NCBI GenBank assembly: GCA_017508485.1
Contig: JAFVYV010000011.1
Location: forward strand, 112,962-176,961
Origin: Clostridia bacterium
Lineage (GTDB): Bacteria; Bacillota; Clostridia; Christensenellales; Borkfalkiaceae
DNA: 64,000 nt
Reading direction: 5' to 3'
The notes under the pieces were generated by a model. The model was not told the DNA's origin, made no database searches, and saw nothing but the letters and a program-made list of their open reading frames with translations. The position numbers and the translations under genes are program-made. Below, piece after piece: positions 16,367 through 25,779 of this stretch. The stretch's first letter is position 1. The number at the start of each line of letters is the position of its first letter.

Positions 16367-18325
16367 ATGAAATCTGTTAAATATAATGCAGAAGATATTA
16401 AAGTTTTAGAAGGGCTTGACGCCGTTAGACTTCGCCCTGGTATGTATATCGGTACTACTGGTATAAAAGGTCTTCACCATATTTTATGGGAAATAGTTGA
16501 CAACGCAGTTGATGAAGCGGCAAACGGTTATGCTGATAAAATTTCAGTAGTTTTATATGAAGACGGTAGTGCATCTGTTGAAGATAACGGCCGTGGTATT
16601 CCAACGGATATCCACCCAAAAATGGGTATTTCTGGTGTAGAAGTAGTATTTACTGCCCTTCACGCAGGTGGTAAGTTTGATGAACACAACTACGCATATT
16701 CAGGTGGTCTTCACGGTGTAGGTGCATCAGTTACTAACGCCCTTTCAGAATGGCTTAAAGTAGAAGTTTATAAAGATACCGTTTACAAAATGGAGTTTAG
16801 TTCATATTTAGATGAAGTGACTAAAAAGGTAAAGTCAGGTATCCCTAAAGATAGATTAAAAGACACTAAAGAAAAGACTAAAAAGAAGGGTACTTTCGTT
16901 CAGTTTAAGCCTGACAAAAGGGTTTTTGACACGGTAATTTTTAGTCAAGACACAATTTTAAGAAGATTAAAAGAACTTGCCTTTTTAAATAAAGGGCTTG
17001 AAATTTCTTTTGAAGATAAAAGACCACACTCAATTTATCAAGAAACTTTTAAGTACGACGGTGGCTTAATTGATTTTGCCAAGTACTTAAACGAAGGTAA
17101 AGACCTTTTATATTCTCAACCTATCTACGGTCAAGGGGAAAAGGACGGCGTTTTCGTTGAGTTCGTTATTCAACATACGGACAGTTATACGGAAAGTGTT
17201 TATTCTTACGTTAACAATATTCCAACAAGTGAAGGTGGCACGCACGAAGTTGGTTTTAGGTCAGGTATAACCAAAACCTTTAACGACTTTGCAAGAAGCC
17301 AAAATATCTTAAAAGAAAAGGACGCAAACTTTCAAGGCGACGACTTTAGGGAAGGTTTAACTGCAGTTCTTTCTATAAAGATGAACAACGTTCAGTTTGA
17401 AGGTCAAACGAAGGGAAAACTTGGTAATCCTGAAGCAAGGTTTGCAGTTGAAGGGGTTACGGAAACTGAACTTGACGCACTAACTAAAAACAAAAAGTTA
17501 GCGTCAGTATTTGCTACTATTATGAAAAAGGCTCAAGCCGCCGCTAAAGTTAGACTTGCCGCTAAAAAAGCAAAGGAAATTGCAAGGGCAAGTAAGTCTA
17601 TTGAAAACGCAAATTTAGTTGGTAAACTTTCAGGCTGTTCTTCAAGAAAGCCAGAACTAAACGAACTATTTATAGTAGAAGGGGACTCTGCAGGTGGTAG
17701 TGCAAAACAAGCAAGGGTAAGAAGCACTCAAGCCATTTTACCACTTCGTGGTAAACCACTTAACGTTGAAAAGAAAAAACTTGACCAAATACTTCAAAAC
17801 GAAGAAATTAGAACGATAATTTCTGCACTTGGTACTGGTATTTCAGGTCAGTTTGCTATTGAAGACTTAAAGTTCCATAAGGTTATAATTTTATCCGATG
17901 CCGACCAAGACGGTGCGCATATTAGGGCAATACTACTAACCTTCTTCTTTAGATATATGAAGGAACTTATTTCAAACGGACACGTTTATATCGGTATGCC
18001 ACCACTTTACAAGGTGTATAAAAAGGACGTAGTTGAGTACGCTTACGACGACAACGAACTTAAAGAAAAGATTGAAAAGGTAGGTAAAGGCTACCAAATC
18101 CAAAGATATAAAGGGCTTGGTGAAATGGACCCAGAACAACTTTGGGAAACGACTATGGACCCAGAACGCCGTTCACTTATGCAAGTAACTATTGAAGACG
18201 CGGCTCTTGCTGAAAAGATGATAACAACTTTAATGGGTGATGCGTTAGAAGAAAGAAAGAAGTATATAGCTCAACACGCAAACTTTAATAAAGAAGATAG
18301 TTTTGTAAAAGAAATAAAACGCTAA
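16367..18325 (+). CDS. parE: Type IIA DNA topoisomerase subunit B (probably ParE)
   Basis: ATPase subunit of a GyrB/ParE-type topoisomerase, 652 residues. GHKL motifs: EIVDNAVDEAANGY, EDNGRGIPTDIHP, GGLHGVGASVTNALS; TOPRIM motifs: FIVEGDSAGGSAKQ and SDADQDGAHIR; C-terminal RYKGLGEMDPEQLWETTMDPE. Both GyrB and ParE share these. I favour ParE because the adjacent A subunit lacks a recognisable GyrA box and because gyrB usually sits near dnaA/recF, which are absent. It lies 13 bp before the A subunit in one operon. Confidence 0.88.
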   Translation: MKSVKYNAEDIKVLEGLDAVRLRPGMYIGTTGIKGLHHILWEIVDNAVDEAANGYADKISVVLYEDGSASVEDNGRGIPTDIHPKMGISGVEVVFTALHAGGKFDEHNYAYSGGLHGVGASVTNALSEWLKVEVYKDTVYKMEFSSYLDEVTKKVKSGIPKDRLKDTKEKTKKKGTFVQFKPDKRVFDTVIFSQDTILRRLKELAFLNKGLEISFEDKRPHSIYQETFKYDGGLIDFAKYLNEGKDLLYSQPIYGQGEKDGVFVEFVIQHTDSYTESVYSYVNNIPTSEGGTHEVGFRSGITKTFNDFARSQNILKEKDANFQGDDFREGLTAVLSIKMNNVQFEGQTKGKLGNPEARFAVEGVTETELDALTKNKKLASVFATIMKKAQAAAKVRLAAKKAKEIARASKSIENANLVGKLSGCSSRKPELNELFIVEGDSAGGSAKQARVRSTQAILPLRGKPLNVEKKKLDQILQNEEIRTIISALGTGISGQFAIEDLKFHKVIILSDADQDGAHIRAILLTFFFRYMKELISNGHVYIGMPPLYKVYKKDVVEYAYDDNELKEKIEKVGKGYQIQRYKGLGEMDPEQLWETTMDPERRSLMQVTIEDAALAEKMITTLMGDALEERKKYIAQHANFNKEDSFVKEIKR

Positions 18326-18338
18326 AAGGTAAATTAAA

Positions 18339-20744
18339 ATGGAAAAGGGAAACATTATACAAAGTTCAATAAACGAAGTGCTTCATAATTCAATGATGCC
18401 TTATGCTGAACACGTTATTTTGGATAGAGCACTTCCAAGGGTAGAAGACGGATTAAAACCCGTTCAAAGAAGAATACTTTACGCAATGTATGAAATGGGT
18501 TTATCACCTGATAAGCCACATAGAAAGTGTGCAAAAATCGTTGGTGACGTTTTAGGTAAATACCACCCACACGGCGACAGTTCTGTTTACGATGCGATGG
18601 TAAGAATGGCGCAAAACTTTAATATGCGTATGCCACTCGTTAACGGACACGGTAACTTTGGTACGGTTGACGGGGACGGCGCCGCTGCGTATAGATATAC
18701 TGAAGCAAGGCTTGAAGAACTTGCATTTGAACTTTTAAGAGATATTGATAAGGAAACGGTTAACTTTAACCTTAACTTTGACGATACCGTTTTTGAACCT
18801 GAAACGCTACCTGGTAGATATCCTAACCTTTTGGTTAACGGTTCATCTGGTATTGCAGTAGGTCTTGCAACAAACATACCACCACACAACCTTGGTGAAG
18901 TTATAGACGGTGCAGTTAAGTTTATTGAAAACCCAAAAATCACTCTTAAAGAGATGATGAAATATATTAAAGGACCTGACTTTCCAACAGGTGGTTATAT
19001 AATCGCAGGGGAAGAATTAGTTGAAGCATACGAAACTGGCCGTGCTAAAATTAAAATTAGGGCAAAAGCAAGTATTGAAAAGGAAGGGGAAAAGGAAAAT
19101 ATCGTTATAACCGAAATCCCTTACCAAGTAAATAAGGCAAGTTTACTTAAAAAGATAGTTGAACTTGGCGAAGAAAAGAGTGATATCTTTGGCGAAATTG
19201 CAAACGTTGTTGATGAATCTGATAGAACGGGTATGCGTGCCGTTATTAAACTTAAAAAGGGCGCAAGTGCAAAAAGAATTTTAGAAAATCTTTATAAATA
19301 TTCTGATTTAGAGTGTTCTTTTGGTATAAATATGGTAGTTATTGCTGATGGTAAGCCACAACAAATGGGTTTACTTTCAATTCTAAAATACTACGTAAAC
19401 TACCAACAACAAATTATTTTAAGAAGAAGTAAGTTTGAGTTAGAAAGAGCAAAAGAAAGGGCGCATATTTTAGAAGGCTTAATTGTTGCAGTTAAAAATA
19501 TTGATGAAGTTATTAAAATAATCAAAAGTTCTGCAAACACAACTGAAGCCAAAAAGAACTTAAGGGAAAAGTTCTCACTTTCAGAAGCACAAGCAACTGC
19601 TATTTTAGACTTAAGACTTGCAAAACTAACCAAACTTGAAATAACTAAACTTGAAGATGAGTTAAAGGCGTTAAAGGCTAAAATTAAAGAGTTAACGGCA
19701 ATTATCGGTAGCAAAAAACTACAAATGGAAATCGTTCAAAAAGAACTTCTTGAAATTAAAAGAAAGTATAAAGAAGAAAGAAGAACGGAAATTGTTAGCG
19801 ATGCAAAAGAAGTTAAAACGGAAAGTTATAACGACGTTAAGCCTATATTAAACTACGTTTTAGGTTATTCAATAGGTGGCACTATAAAGAAGATACCTGA
19901 AAAGAACTTTAATATGTCTGATAAGAGCATAGGGGAAAACACTTCTAAAACGGACGTATTAAAACTAAAACTAAACGTAAAGAGTACGGATAGCGTTTTA
20001 ATATTTACTAACCTTGGTAACGTGGTTAAACTTGAAATGGAAAACCTACCAGAGTGCAAGTATAAGGACAAGGGCTTTAAGTTTAGCGATATTGAAAAGC
20101 AAGTATTAAAAACGGAAGAACCTGTTGCAATGTTTATTGACAATCCACTATTTAAGGGGGTTGACCTATACTTCTTCACAAAAGAAGGTATGGTTAAAAA
20201 GACTTCGTTCACAGAATATAACCTACAAAAGAACGTTTACCAAGCAATTAAACTTAAAGAAGGCGACACGCTAATTAACGTTGAAGTTGATGCCTTTGAT
20301 ACCACAATGTTATTCGTTACTAAAGAAGGTATGGCGCTTTCTGCATTTAGAGATGACGTACCAAACCAAGGCAGAGTTTCTGGCGGGGTAAAGGGTATTA
20401 AGTTAAACGACAAAGATGAACTTGTTCACGCAACGCAAATAGGCGACGGTATGATTATAGTAGGTACGAATAAAGGAAACTTTAAGCGCGTAGATACTGA
20501 AGAAGTTGAGCCTATGGATAGGTACAGAAAGGGCGTTAAGATAATAAGTTTAGGTGACGGAGAAGAAGTTGTTTACGTTGGTTTTGTAAAAGACCCTTAC
20601 CTACTAACTTTACTTGATGAAGAAGACAAGTTCCATTTAGTAGATAGCGACCAAATTTCACCTGAAAAGAGAGTGGCTAAAGGTAAACCTATTAGAAATT
20701 TACCTAAAAAGAATATAGTTAAGGGAAGCAAACTACTTTTCTAA
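18339..20744 (+). CDS. parC: Type IIA DNA topoisomerase subunit A (probably ParC)
   Basis: DNA cleavage/religation subunit, 801 residues. The N-terminus has [20 protein letters not shown] and [20 protein letters not shown], followed by the catalytic-tyrosine region [11 protein letters not shown] and [21 protein letters not shown] coiled-coil tower lies near residues 350-470 and a C-terminal beta-pinwheel follows (repeats such as [41 protein letters not shown]). The canonical GyrA box (QRRGGRG-like) that enables wrapping and negative supercoiling is not visible; at the expected place the protein reads [13 protein letters not shown]. This points to topoisomerase IV-like decatenation rather than gyrase, with moderate confidence. 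Confidence 0.87.
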   Translation: MEKGNIIQSSINEVLHNSMMPYAEHVILDRALPRVEDGLKPVQRRILYAMYEMGLSPDKPHRKCAKIVGDVLGKYHPHGDSSVYDAMVRMAQNFNMRMPLVNGHGNFGTVDGDGAAAYRYTEARLEELAFELLRDIDKETVNFNLNFDDTVFEPETLPGRYPNLLVNGSSGIAVGLATNIPPHNLGEVIDGAVKFIENPKITLKEMMKYIKGPDFPTGGYIIAGEELVEAYETGRAKIKIRAKASIEKEGEKENIVITEIPYQVNKASLLKKIVELGEEKSDIFGEIANVVDESDRTGMRAVIKLKKGASAKRILENLYKYSDLECSFGINMVVIADGKPQQMGLLSILKYYVNYQQQIILRRSKFELERAKERAHILEGLIVAVKNIDEVIKIIKSSANTTEAKKNLREKFSLSEAQATAILDLRLAKLTKLEITKLEDELKALKAKIKELTAIIGSKKLQMEIVQKELLEIKRKYKEERRTEIVSDAKEVKTESYNDVKPILNYVLGYSIGGTIKKIPEKNFNMSDKSIGENTSKTDVLKLKLNVKSTDSVLIFTNLGNVVKLEMENLPECKYKDKGFKFSDIEKQVLKTEEPVAMFIDNPLFKGVDLYFFTKEGMVKKTSFTEYNLQKNVYQAIKLKEGDTLINVEVDAFDTTMLFVTKEGMALSAFRDDVPNQGRVSGGVKGIKLNDKDELVHATQIGDGMIIVGTNKGNFKRVDTEEVEPMDRYRKGVKIISLGDGEEVVYVGFVKDPYLLTLLDEEDKFHLVDSDQISPEKRVAKGKPIRNLPKKNIVKGSKLLF

Positions 20745-20761
20745 AAAAAATTAAAAAATTA

Positions 20762-20798
20762 AAATGAGTGTAATTAATTTTGCACTCATTTTTTTTAT
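20762..20798 (+). terminator. Rho-independent terminator after parC
   Basis: A 9-bp stem (20762-20770 with 20783-20791) and an 8-base T run. The remaining ~140 bp before the deacetylase gene hold no convincing SigA promoter. Confidence 0.82.
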
Positions 20799-20936
20799 TT
20801 TAAACGCATAAGGTAAAAGGGATAGGCTTTATGGTAAAAAGTTTGAAATATAAAAACCTTTTATTTTAGGGTTTCTCCTAAAAAGGTATAAAAAACGCCA
20901 AAAACCACCAAAAAACGATAAAGGAAAGCAGTTATA

Positions 20937-21686
20937 ATGTTTTATGCGATTAACAAAAAACACGCATTTACCATATTTATTTTAGCAATAATCGTTATGC
21001 TATCGCCTATTTTAGGTAGCAAAATAGTAAGCACGGTTTCCACTAAAAATAGGAGTTTGCCTATTTATTCAGTTGATACTGATGAGAACAAAATTGCTAT
21101 TTCTTTTGACTGTGCGTGGGGGACTGAGTACACAGATAAACTTTTAGAACTTTTTGAAAAAGAAAATATAAAAGTAACCTTTTTTATGGTGGAGTTTTGG
21201 GCAAAAAAGCACCCTGACTTCGTCAAAAAAATTAGTGAAATGGGGCACGAAATAGGCACTCACTCATCAACGCACTCTTATATGAGCAAAATGAGTGAAG
21301 AAAATATTGTTAAAGAACTTAATTCTTCAAGTAAGGTTATAGAAGATATTACCGGCAAAAAGGTAAACCTTTTTAGAGCGCCTTACGGCGACTACAACAA
21401 CCGTTTAATAGATACTGCAAGTTCGCTTGGCTTTTACACTATTCAATGGGACGTTGACAGTTTGGACTGGAAGGATATATCTAAAGATGAAATATATAAT
21501 AGGGTTATCAAAAAGACAAAAAACGGGTCAATAGTTCTTTTCCACAACAACGGACTACATACTGTAGAGGCGGTGGAAAAACTTATACCTTACTTAAAAG
21601 AAAGGTACGAAATAGTGCCGATAGGGGAACTTATTTATAAAGAAAATTATTTTGTAAACTCTTTAGGGGTGCAAATTAAAAAGTAA
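20937..21686 (+). CDS. pdaB: PdaB-like sporulation polysaccharide deacetylase
   Basis: A 249-residue NodB-homology protein with a short cytoplasmic tail and one N-terminal transmembrane helix (about residues 10-28), so it is membrane-anchored with the catalytic domain outside. The first motif reads IAISFDCAWGTE, the variant typical of PdaB-type sporulation deacetylases instead of TFDDG; later motifs are GHEIGTHSSTHSYMSK (zinc histidines), FRAPYGDYN, IQWDVDSLDW and VLFHNNG. In Bacillus PdaB acts in spore cortex/peptidoglycan maturation. AAAGGAA precedes the ATG by about 10 bases. The SSB-like gene begins 16 bp later. Confidence 0.85.
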   Translation: MFYAINKKHAFTIFILAIIVMLSPILGSKIVSTVSTKNRSLPIYSVDTDENKIAISFDCAWGTEYTDKLLELFEKENIKVTFFMVEFWAKKHPDFVKKISEMGHEIGTHSSTHSYMSKMSEENIVKELNSSSKVIEDITGKKVNLFRAPYGDYNNRLIDTASSLGFYTIQWDVDSLDWKDISKDEIYNRVIKKTKNGSIVLFHNNGLHTVEAVEKLIPYLKERYEIVPIGELIYKENYFVNSLGVQIKK

Positions 21687-21702
21687 AAACGGAGGAAGTT
21701 AA

Positions 21703-22377
21703 ATGTATCAAATGGACAAAAACAACAAGGTTTACTTAAGTGGAGAAATAGTTACTAAAGCAGAGTTTTCGCACGAGGTTTATGGCGAAGGTTTTTATGA
21801 AATGATGGTTTCAGTTAAAAGACTGTCTGGGCAAGAAGATATTTTGCCTATAACTATTTCAGAAAGGCTTATTTTAGATAAAGACTTAAAAGTTGGGTCA
21901 AGCATTTTTGCGATAGGTCAGTTTAGAAGTTATAACAAGTTGGTTGACGGCAAAAGCAAACTGATGCTAACCGTGTTTATAAAAGAACTGTTTGAAGAAG
22001 ATATAAACAAAAACCCGAACACCATAGTGCTTTCAGGCTACGTTTGTAAAGAACCTATTTATAGAACGACACCTTTTAATAGGGAGATTGCAGATTTACT
22101 TATAGCAGTAAATAGGTCTTACAATAAATCCGACTATATTCCTTGTATCGCGTGGGGAAGAAACGCAAGGTTCGTTCAAAATTTAAGCGTAGGGGAAAAG
22201 GTTTTTATTTCAGGCAGAATACAAAGTAGAGAATATCAAAAAAGAACGGAAGATGAAGTTAAAAAGATGACTGCTTACGAAGTTTCAATAAGTAAAATTT
22301 TGGCGGCGGATTCAGTTAACAGTTTTGATTTAGAAAGTGAATTTATTTCTTTTTCTTATGAACAAAACTTTCAATAA
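21703..22377 (+). CDS. SSB-like protein with two OB folds
   Basis: A 224-residue protein with two single-stranded-DNA-binding OB folds in tandem. The C-terminal one (about residues 103-200) is a clear SSB domain: NTIVLSGYVCKEPIYRTT, DYIPCIAWGRNARFVQNL and GEKVFISGRIQSREYQ. The N-terminal one (residues 7-95) is more divergent. It lacks the acidic DDDLPF-type SSB tail; it ends in SFSYEQNFQ. It is therefore a paralogue rather than the main replicative SSB, which usually sits between rpsF and rpsR. A strong CGGAGGAAG site precedes the ATG. A terminator follows, and this gene marks the left border of the accessory island. Confidence 0.82.
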   Translation: MYQMDKNNKVYLSGEIVTKAEFSHEVYGEGFYEMMVSVKRLSGQEDILPITISERLILDKDLKVGSSIFAIGQFRSYNKLVDGKSKLMLTVFIKELFEEDINKNPNTIVLSGYVCKEPIYRTTPFNREIADLLIAVNRSYNKSDYIPCIAWGRNARFVQNLSVGEKVFISGRIQSREYQKRTEDEVKKMTAYEVSISKILAADSVNSFDLESEFISFSYEQNFQ

Positions 22378-22387
22378 TAAAAAAAAC

Positions 22388-22413
22388 CTGTTATGAAAAT
22401 AACAGATTTTTTT
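22388..22413. terminator. Terminator between the SSB-like gene and the exported propeller protein
   Basis: A 7-bp stem (22388-22394 with 22399-22405), GAAA loop, T-rich tail on the plus strand and A-rich flank on the other; it can serve both convergent genes. Confidence 0.75.
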
Positions 22414-22433
22414 AAATTTCTTTTAATAAATTT

Positions 22434-24944
22434 TTAATATGTTTTTCTTTTTCTTAAAATGAACATTGAAGGGGTAAATACGGCAAGTGAGAGAACTATT
22501 ATTATAACAACCTTTCTTACAGCCGTTTTTGCCGGACTTGCGATACTGTCTGCGCTTATATAAGCAATATAAGTTGTACCTTCAACTTCAAATTCTACTT
22601 CCATAATTTCAGCCGTGCTTAAAACTTTAACTTTATTAGGAGTAAGTGAAAGTTCAGTTAAAAGTTCTTTATCGGCGTAAAGTTTTGCGTTTTTGGTAAG
22701 TTCTTTGTAAGTAATATTTTGGCTTTCCACCTTTTGCGCTAACGCATAAACTATAAAGTTAGTAGGCACAAATCCGTAAATTTCACTTCCGTTAACTTCC
22801 GTTTTAATATAATAAAAATCTTTTACAATTTCTTTTCCAACAAAAGTAAAGGTGCTAATTAATTCTATTTTAGTGTTCTTTTCAAGCCTTACTTTTTCAT
22901 TTTGGTTTGTTAAAGCGTACTCGCTACTTTCATTTATTACAGGGTGGTAATAGATAGAAACAGGGGTAGATACAAAGCCAAAAGTTTTATCAGTAGTTTT
23001 AAAGAAATCGCTATTAACTACTTCAAAATTTTCCTTTCTACAAATAGCAGTATCAGTACCTACTAGAATATAAAAACCTTGCGTTTCACCAGCAACGCTG
23101 TAATGTAGGTTATCATTTTTAGAGTATCCTAAATACTCGTCTTCAAAATAATAAACGCACTCGTTTTCCTTAATAGTACCAAAAGTCATTTTTTCCGTAT
23201 CAACGGTGTCAGCCGTTTTTAAGAAGTTTGTTTCATCAATACTATCAATAACGTCAATTATATTATCGTTTTCAAGGTTAGTTGTGTAAGCAATATAACC
23301 TTCTTTGTTAAAGGCAAAGTAAACTTCTTTTTTGTCAAAACTCATTGCCATTTTTTTAATTTGCGCACTCTTTAACCTACTGTCAACGGTTACGGTAAAC
23401 ACTTTGCTAGTGTTATCGGTTGAAATTTTTTCTACTTCATTATTTTCCGTTAATAAGAAAATATTTCCAGTTAAGTCAACGGTCATATCAACTGCAACAA
23501 CGGTGGCATCAAAAGTTTTTGGCACATCATTTTCTAAAACAACCCTGCCGTCTTTGGTTAAAAGATGAACCTTATTTGTATTTTTAACGTAAACGTAAAG
23601 GTTTCCTTCAACGTCGCTTGTAATTAAGTCGTTTTGTGAAATGCCGTTTAAGTTAAGTTTGTTTAGTGTGGTTGAAGTAGGGGTAACGTTAATTAACTTA
23701 CCGTTAAAGTCGTTATAAATTTCACTAGTCAACGCAAAAAACTCACCGTCAACAAAGGTCGTTTCACATATAAAGGCTTCAGTATGTCTTCCTAAAACTT
23801 CGCCGTCTTTTAAGTTTATAAACACAAGTTCGGTTGAACTATTAAGTAATGCAACTTCGCCGTTAGTCGTTATAGCGTTAGGGGTGAAGTTAGGAATAGA
23901 GTATGAAAGACTTTCTATCTTTTTACCGTCGGTTATTATAATTTTCGTTTGGTCTAAAAGGTAAACCTTATCGTTAAAAGTGGTTATATCAATAACCTTG
24001 TCGCTACCCCTTGTGTCGCAAGGCTCAGTCGTTGCAATTGCGTAGCCTGTAAAACTAAAATCTTCTTTGTTTAGGCCTTGAATTGTGTTAGAAGCCTTGT
24101 CGCAAACTAAAACAAAATCATCTTTAAAAGCAAGACCTTTAGGGGCAACTATATCGCCAAGTTTGTTAAAGGCTATATTTGCGTTAAAAGATAAAACTTC
24201 CCCTTTTTCTAAATCAACCCTAGTGATACCTTCGTTATAAGAAAGATATGCGTACTTTTCATTACAAATTAAGTAAGTTCCACTAACGTTGGTGTCAAAA
24301 ACTACAGGGGCTTCTTCAAAATTTTCTAAATTTATTCTACATAAATCTTTTTCACTATTAAAGTAGAAAAGATAATTTTCAAAAATTTCAATATCGCCAA
24401 CGTCTGCGTTGGTTTGTCTTTTAATTTCCGTTAAATTAATTTTGTTTGCTTCTATTCTTACGCTATAAATTGTTATAGTGTGGTTTTTGTAAGATGCAAA
24501 ATAATTGTCGCTAACACCAAAATAGTCGCAAGGTATATAATTGTCGCCATTTTTAAGTTCAGCGTATTCGCCCGTTTCAATATTTAAAAAGTATGGTCTA
24601 TAGTCGTATTGATAAATTAGGTAGTTAGAAAGTTTTTTAACGTAAAGTGTTTCGTTAAACTCTATAGGGTTTTCTGCATTAGAAGAAGTAGAGTAGGTTT
24701 TATATGCACCGTCTTTATAAATAATAAGTTGTTGCTTTTCAACACCGTTTTCTAAAATAACAGTCATATCATCTTCAACTAAAATATCTACAGGGGAGTC
24801 TAACTCTTTATATTCAACGTAAGAAAAAGGCATAAAAAGTGATGCGTTTACTTCATTTTGAGCAAACGCAGTACCACTCATCATTACAAACATTAGTGAA
24901 GATAAAATAAATATTGCACCTAAAACCCTTTTTAAAACTTTCAT
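22434..24944 (-). CDS. Exported, membrane-anchored beta-propeller/SH3-like protein, function unknown
   Basis: About 836 residues starting at the ATG at 24944, chosen because TAGGAGAAA lies just upstream; an in-frame ATG nine codons earlier lacks a ribosome site. Signal peptide MKVLKRVLGAIFILSSLMFV with a likely AFA cleavage site near residue 28. The body is a long series of beta-rich repeats of beta-propeller (NHL/WD-like) character, e.g. GEVLGRHTEAFICETTFVDG and DVEGNLYVYVKNTNKVHLL. An SH3-like segment lies near residues 670-780, and a C-terminal transmembrane helix ends in RKRKTY. The protein should be displayed outside and anchored by its C-terminus. I do not recognise a named family. A 235-residue protein of similar end architecture is at 25.8-26.5 kb. 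Confidence 0.72.
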   Translation of the reverse strand: MKVLKRVLGAIFILSSLMFVMMSGTAFAQNEVNASLFMPFSYVEYKELDSPVDILVEDDMTVILENGVEKQQLIIYKDGAYKTYSTSSNAENPIEFNETLYVKKLSNYLIYQYDYRPYFLNIETGEYAELKNGDNYIPCDYFGVSDNYFASYKNHTITIYSVRIEANKINLTEIKRQTNADVGDIEIFENYLFYFNSEKDLCRINLENFEEAPVVFDTNVSGTYLICNEKYAYLSYNEGITRVDLEKGEVLSFNANIAFNKLGDIVAPKGLAFKDDFVLVCDKASNTIQGLNKEDFSFTGYAIATTEPCDTRGSDKVIDITTFNDKVYLLDQTKIIITDGKKIESLSYSIPNFTPNAITTNGEVALLNSSTELVFINLKDGEVLGRHTEAFICETTFVDGEFFALTSEIYNDFNGKLINVTPTSTTLNKLNLNGISQNDLITSDVEGNLYVYVKNTNKVHLLTKDGRVVLENDVPKTFDATVVAVDMTVDLTGNIFLLTENNEVEKISTDNTSKVFTVTVDSRLKSAQIKKMAMSFDKKEVYFAFNKEGYIAYTTNLENDNIIDVIDSIDETNFLKTADTVDTEKMTFGTIKENECVYYFEDEYLGYSKNDNLHYSVAGETQGFYILVGTDTAICRKENFEVVNSDFFKTTDKTFGFVSTPVSIYYHPVINESSEYALTNQNEKVRLEKNTKIELISTFTFVGKEIVKDFYYIKTEVNGSEIYGFVPTNFIVYALAQKVESQNITYKELTKNAKLYADKELLTELSLTPNKVKVLSTAEIMEVEFEVEGTTYIAYISADSIASPAKTAVRKVVIIIVLSLAVFTPSMFILRKRKTY

Positions 24945-24990
24945 TAATCTTTCTCCTACGAAATAAAACAATATATATTACAACGAATAT

Positions 24991-25019
24991 ATTTTAACAC
25001 AAATAAATCCTTTTGTCGA
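24991..25019 (-). promoter_or_regulatory. Promoter of the exported propeller protein
   Basis: Minus strand: TCGACA (25014-25019), 17-bp spacer, TAAAAT (24991-24996). Confidence 0.55.
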
Positions 25020-25050
25020 TACCTTTTTGCCTTTTCAAAATATTTTTTTA

Positions 25051-25071
25051 ATATGACAGTTGTTGTCATAT
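25051..25071. promoter_or_regulatory. Palindromic candidate operator
   Basis: A perfect inverted repeat ATATGACA-5 bp-TGTCATAT in the divergent intergenic region, about 27 bp from the LexA-type box. The binding protein is unknown. Confidence 0.45.
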
Positions 25072-25097
25072 TTGCGCCCTAAAATTAACCTAAAAAG

Positions 25098-25111
25098 CGA
25101 ACATATGTTCG
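25098..25111. promoter_or_regulatory. LexA-type SOS box
   Basis: CGAACATATGTTCG, a perfect palindrome matching the Gram-positive LexA/DinR consensus CGAAC-N4-GTTCG. It lies between the divergent propeller gene (promoter about 80 bp away) and the ArpU-like regulator (promoter about 115 bp downstream); which one it controls is not certain. A TTGACA follows at 25115-25120, with no clear -10 at normal spacing. Confidence 0.68.
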
Positions 25112-25223
25112 TTTTTGACAAACAATTGTACTCTAAAAATCGGTGGTAGTCAAGGTTCACCGACACGAAAAAAGTCGAAAATAAAATATATTTTTTTTAT
25201 CAAAAAAAGTGTGTCAGTCAAAG

Positions 25224-25252
25224 TTGATTTAGGGGGATTTGGTATATAAAAT
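25224..25252 (+). promoter_or_regulatory. Promoter of the ArpU/RinA-like regulator
   Basis: TTGATT at 25224-25229, 17-bp spacer, TAAAAT at 25247-25252. The rest of the ~360-bp intergenic region also has a small CGGTG/CACCG inverted repeat (25141-25162) and otherwise nothing I can assign. Confidence 0.5.
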
Positions 25253-25302
25253 TAGGCTAGAAATTTGGAAAAAAACTAAAAATTTAACAGGAGATGGTAA
25301 AC

Positions 25303-25779
25303 GTGAAGTATTATCAAAAAGTGCTATTATACGCATATCCAAATTTAGAAAAAATGATTAAACATATAGATAAAATGGTGCTTTCAAAAGCCCTTGCATC
25401 TTATTGTGTTTACACACCTTGTTTAACACAAGCAGAGGAGATTGTAAAGTACACCATCGGTAAAGAAAGACTACTTTTACTAAAGGAAGAATTAGAAAAA
25501 ATATTTTTAGAGTTTACTAAGGAAGATTTTATTTATTTAGAGTACAAATATTTTAAGAAAAGGGACAAAGAAACGGACGCACTTGACACCGTTTCAAGAA
25601 AGTATTTTAGAAGACAAAACAAACTTTTAATGGTCTTTGCTAAAAAACTTAAAGAAAGAAACTTAAACGAAGACTGGTTTAAGGAAAATTATTATATTTA
25701 CCCTTATTTTAGAGAACTACAAAAGAAGGTGGAAAGGCAAGAAGAAAGGGTTATTAGAGAGTTAAAAAAGGTTTGTTAA
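25303..25779 (+). CDS. Helical protein, possible ArpU/RinA-like phage late-gene regulator
   Basis: About 158 residues from the GTG at 25303; the ATG nine bases upstream directly abuts AGGAG, so the GTG, with 9-base spacing, fits better. All-helical with no membrane segment. The segment LEFTKEDFIYLEYKYFKKRD followed by VSRKYFRRQNKLLMVFAKKL resembles the sigma-region-4-like end of ArpU/RinA late-transcription regulators, which in Gram-positive phages lie just upstream of the terminase genes, as here. The assignment is by pattern and position, not by a firm family match. It is preceded by the LexA-type box, suggesting damage-linked expression. Its 3' end overlaps the convergent membrane-protein gene by 4 bp. 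Confidence 0.5.
   Translation: MKYYQKVLLYAYPNLEKMIKHIDKMVLSKALASYCVYTPCLTQAEEIVKYTIGKERLLLLKEELEKIFLEFTKEDFIYLEYKYFKKRDKETDALDTVSRKYFRRQNKLLMVFAKKLKERNLNEDWFKENYYIYPYFRELQKKVERQEERVIRELKKVC

Noticed and set aside
18587..18943. Minus-strand open frame of 118 codons inside parC
   Set aside because: It is the antisense shadow of a strongly conserved gene, has no ribosome site and no recognisable protein pattern; the same applies to other antisense frames, e.g. 19400-19714, 19865-20212 and 41030-41395.
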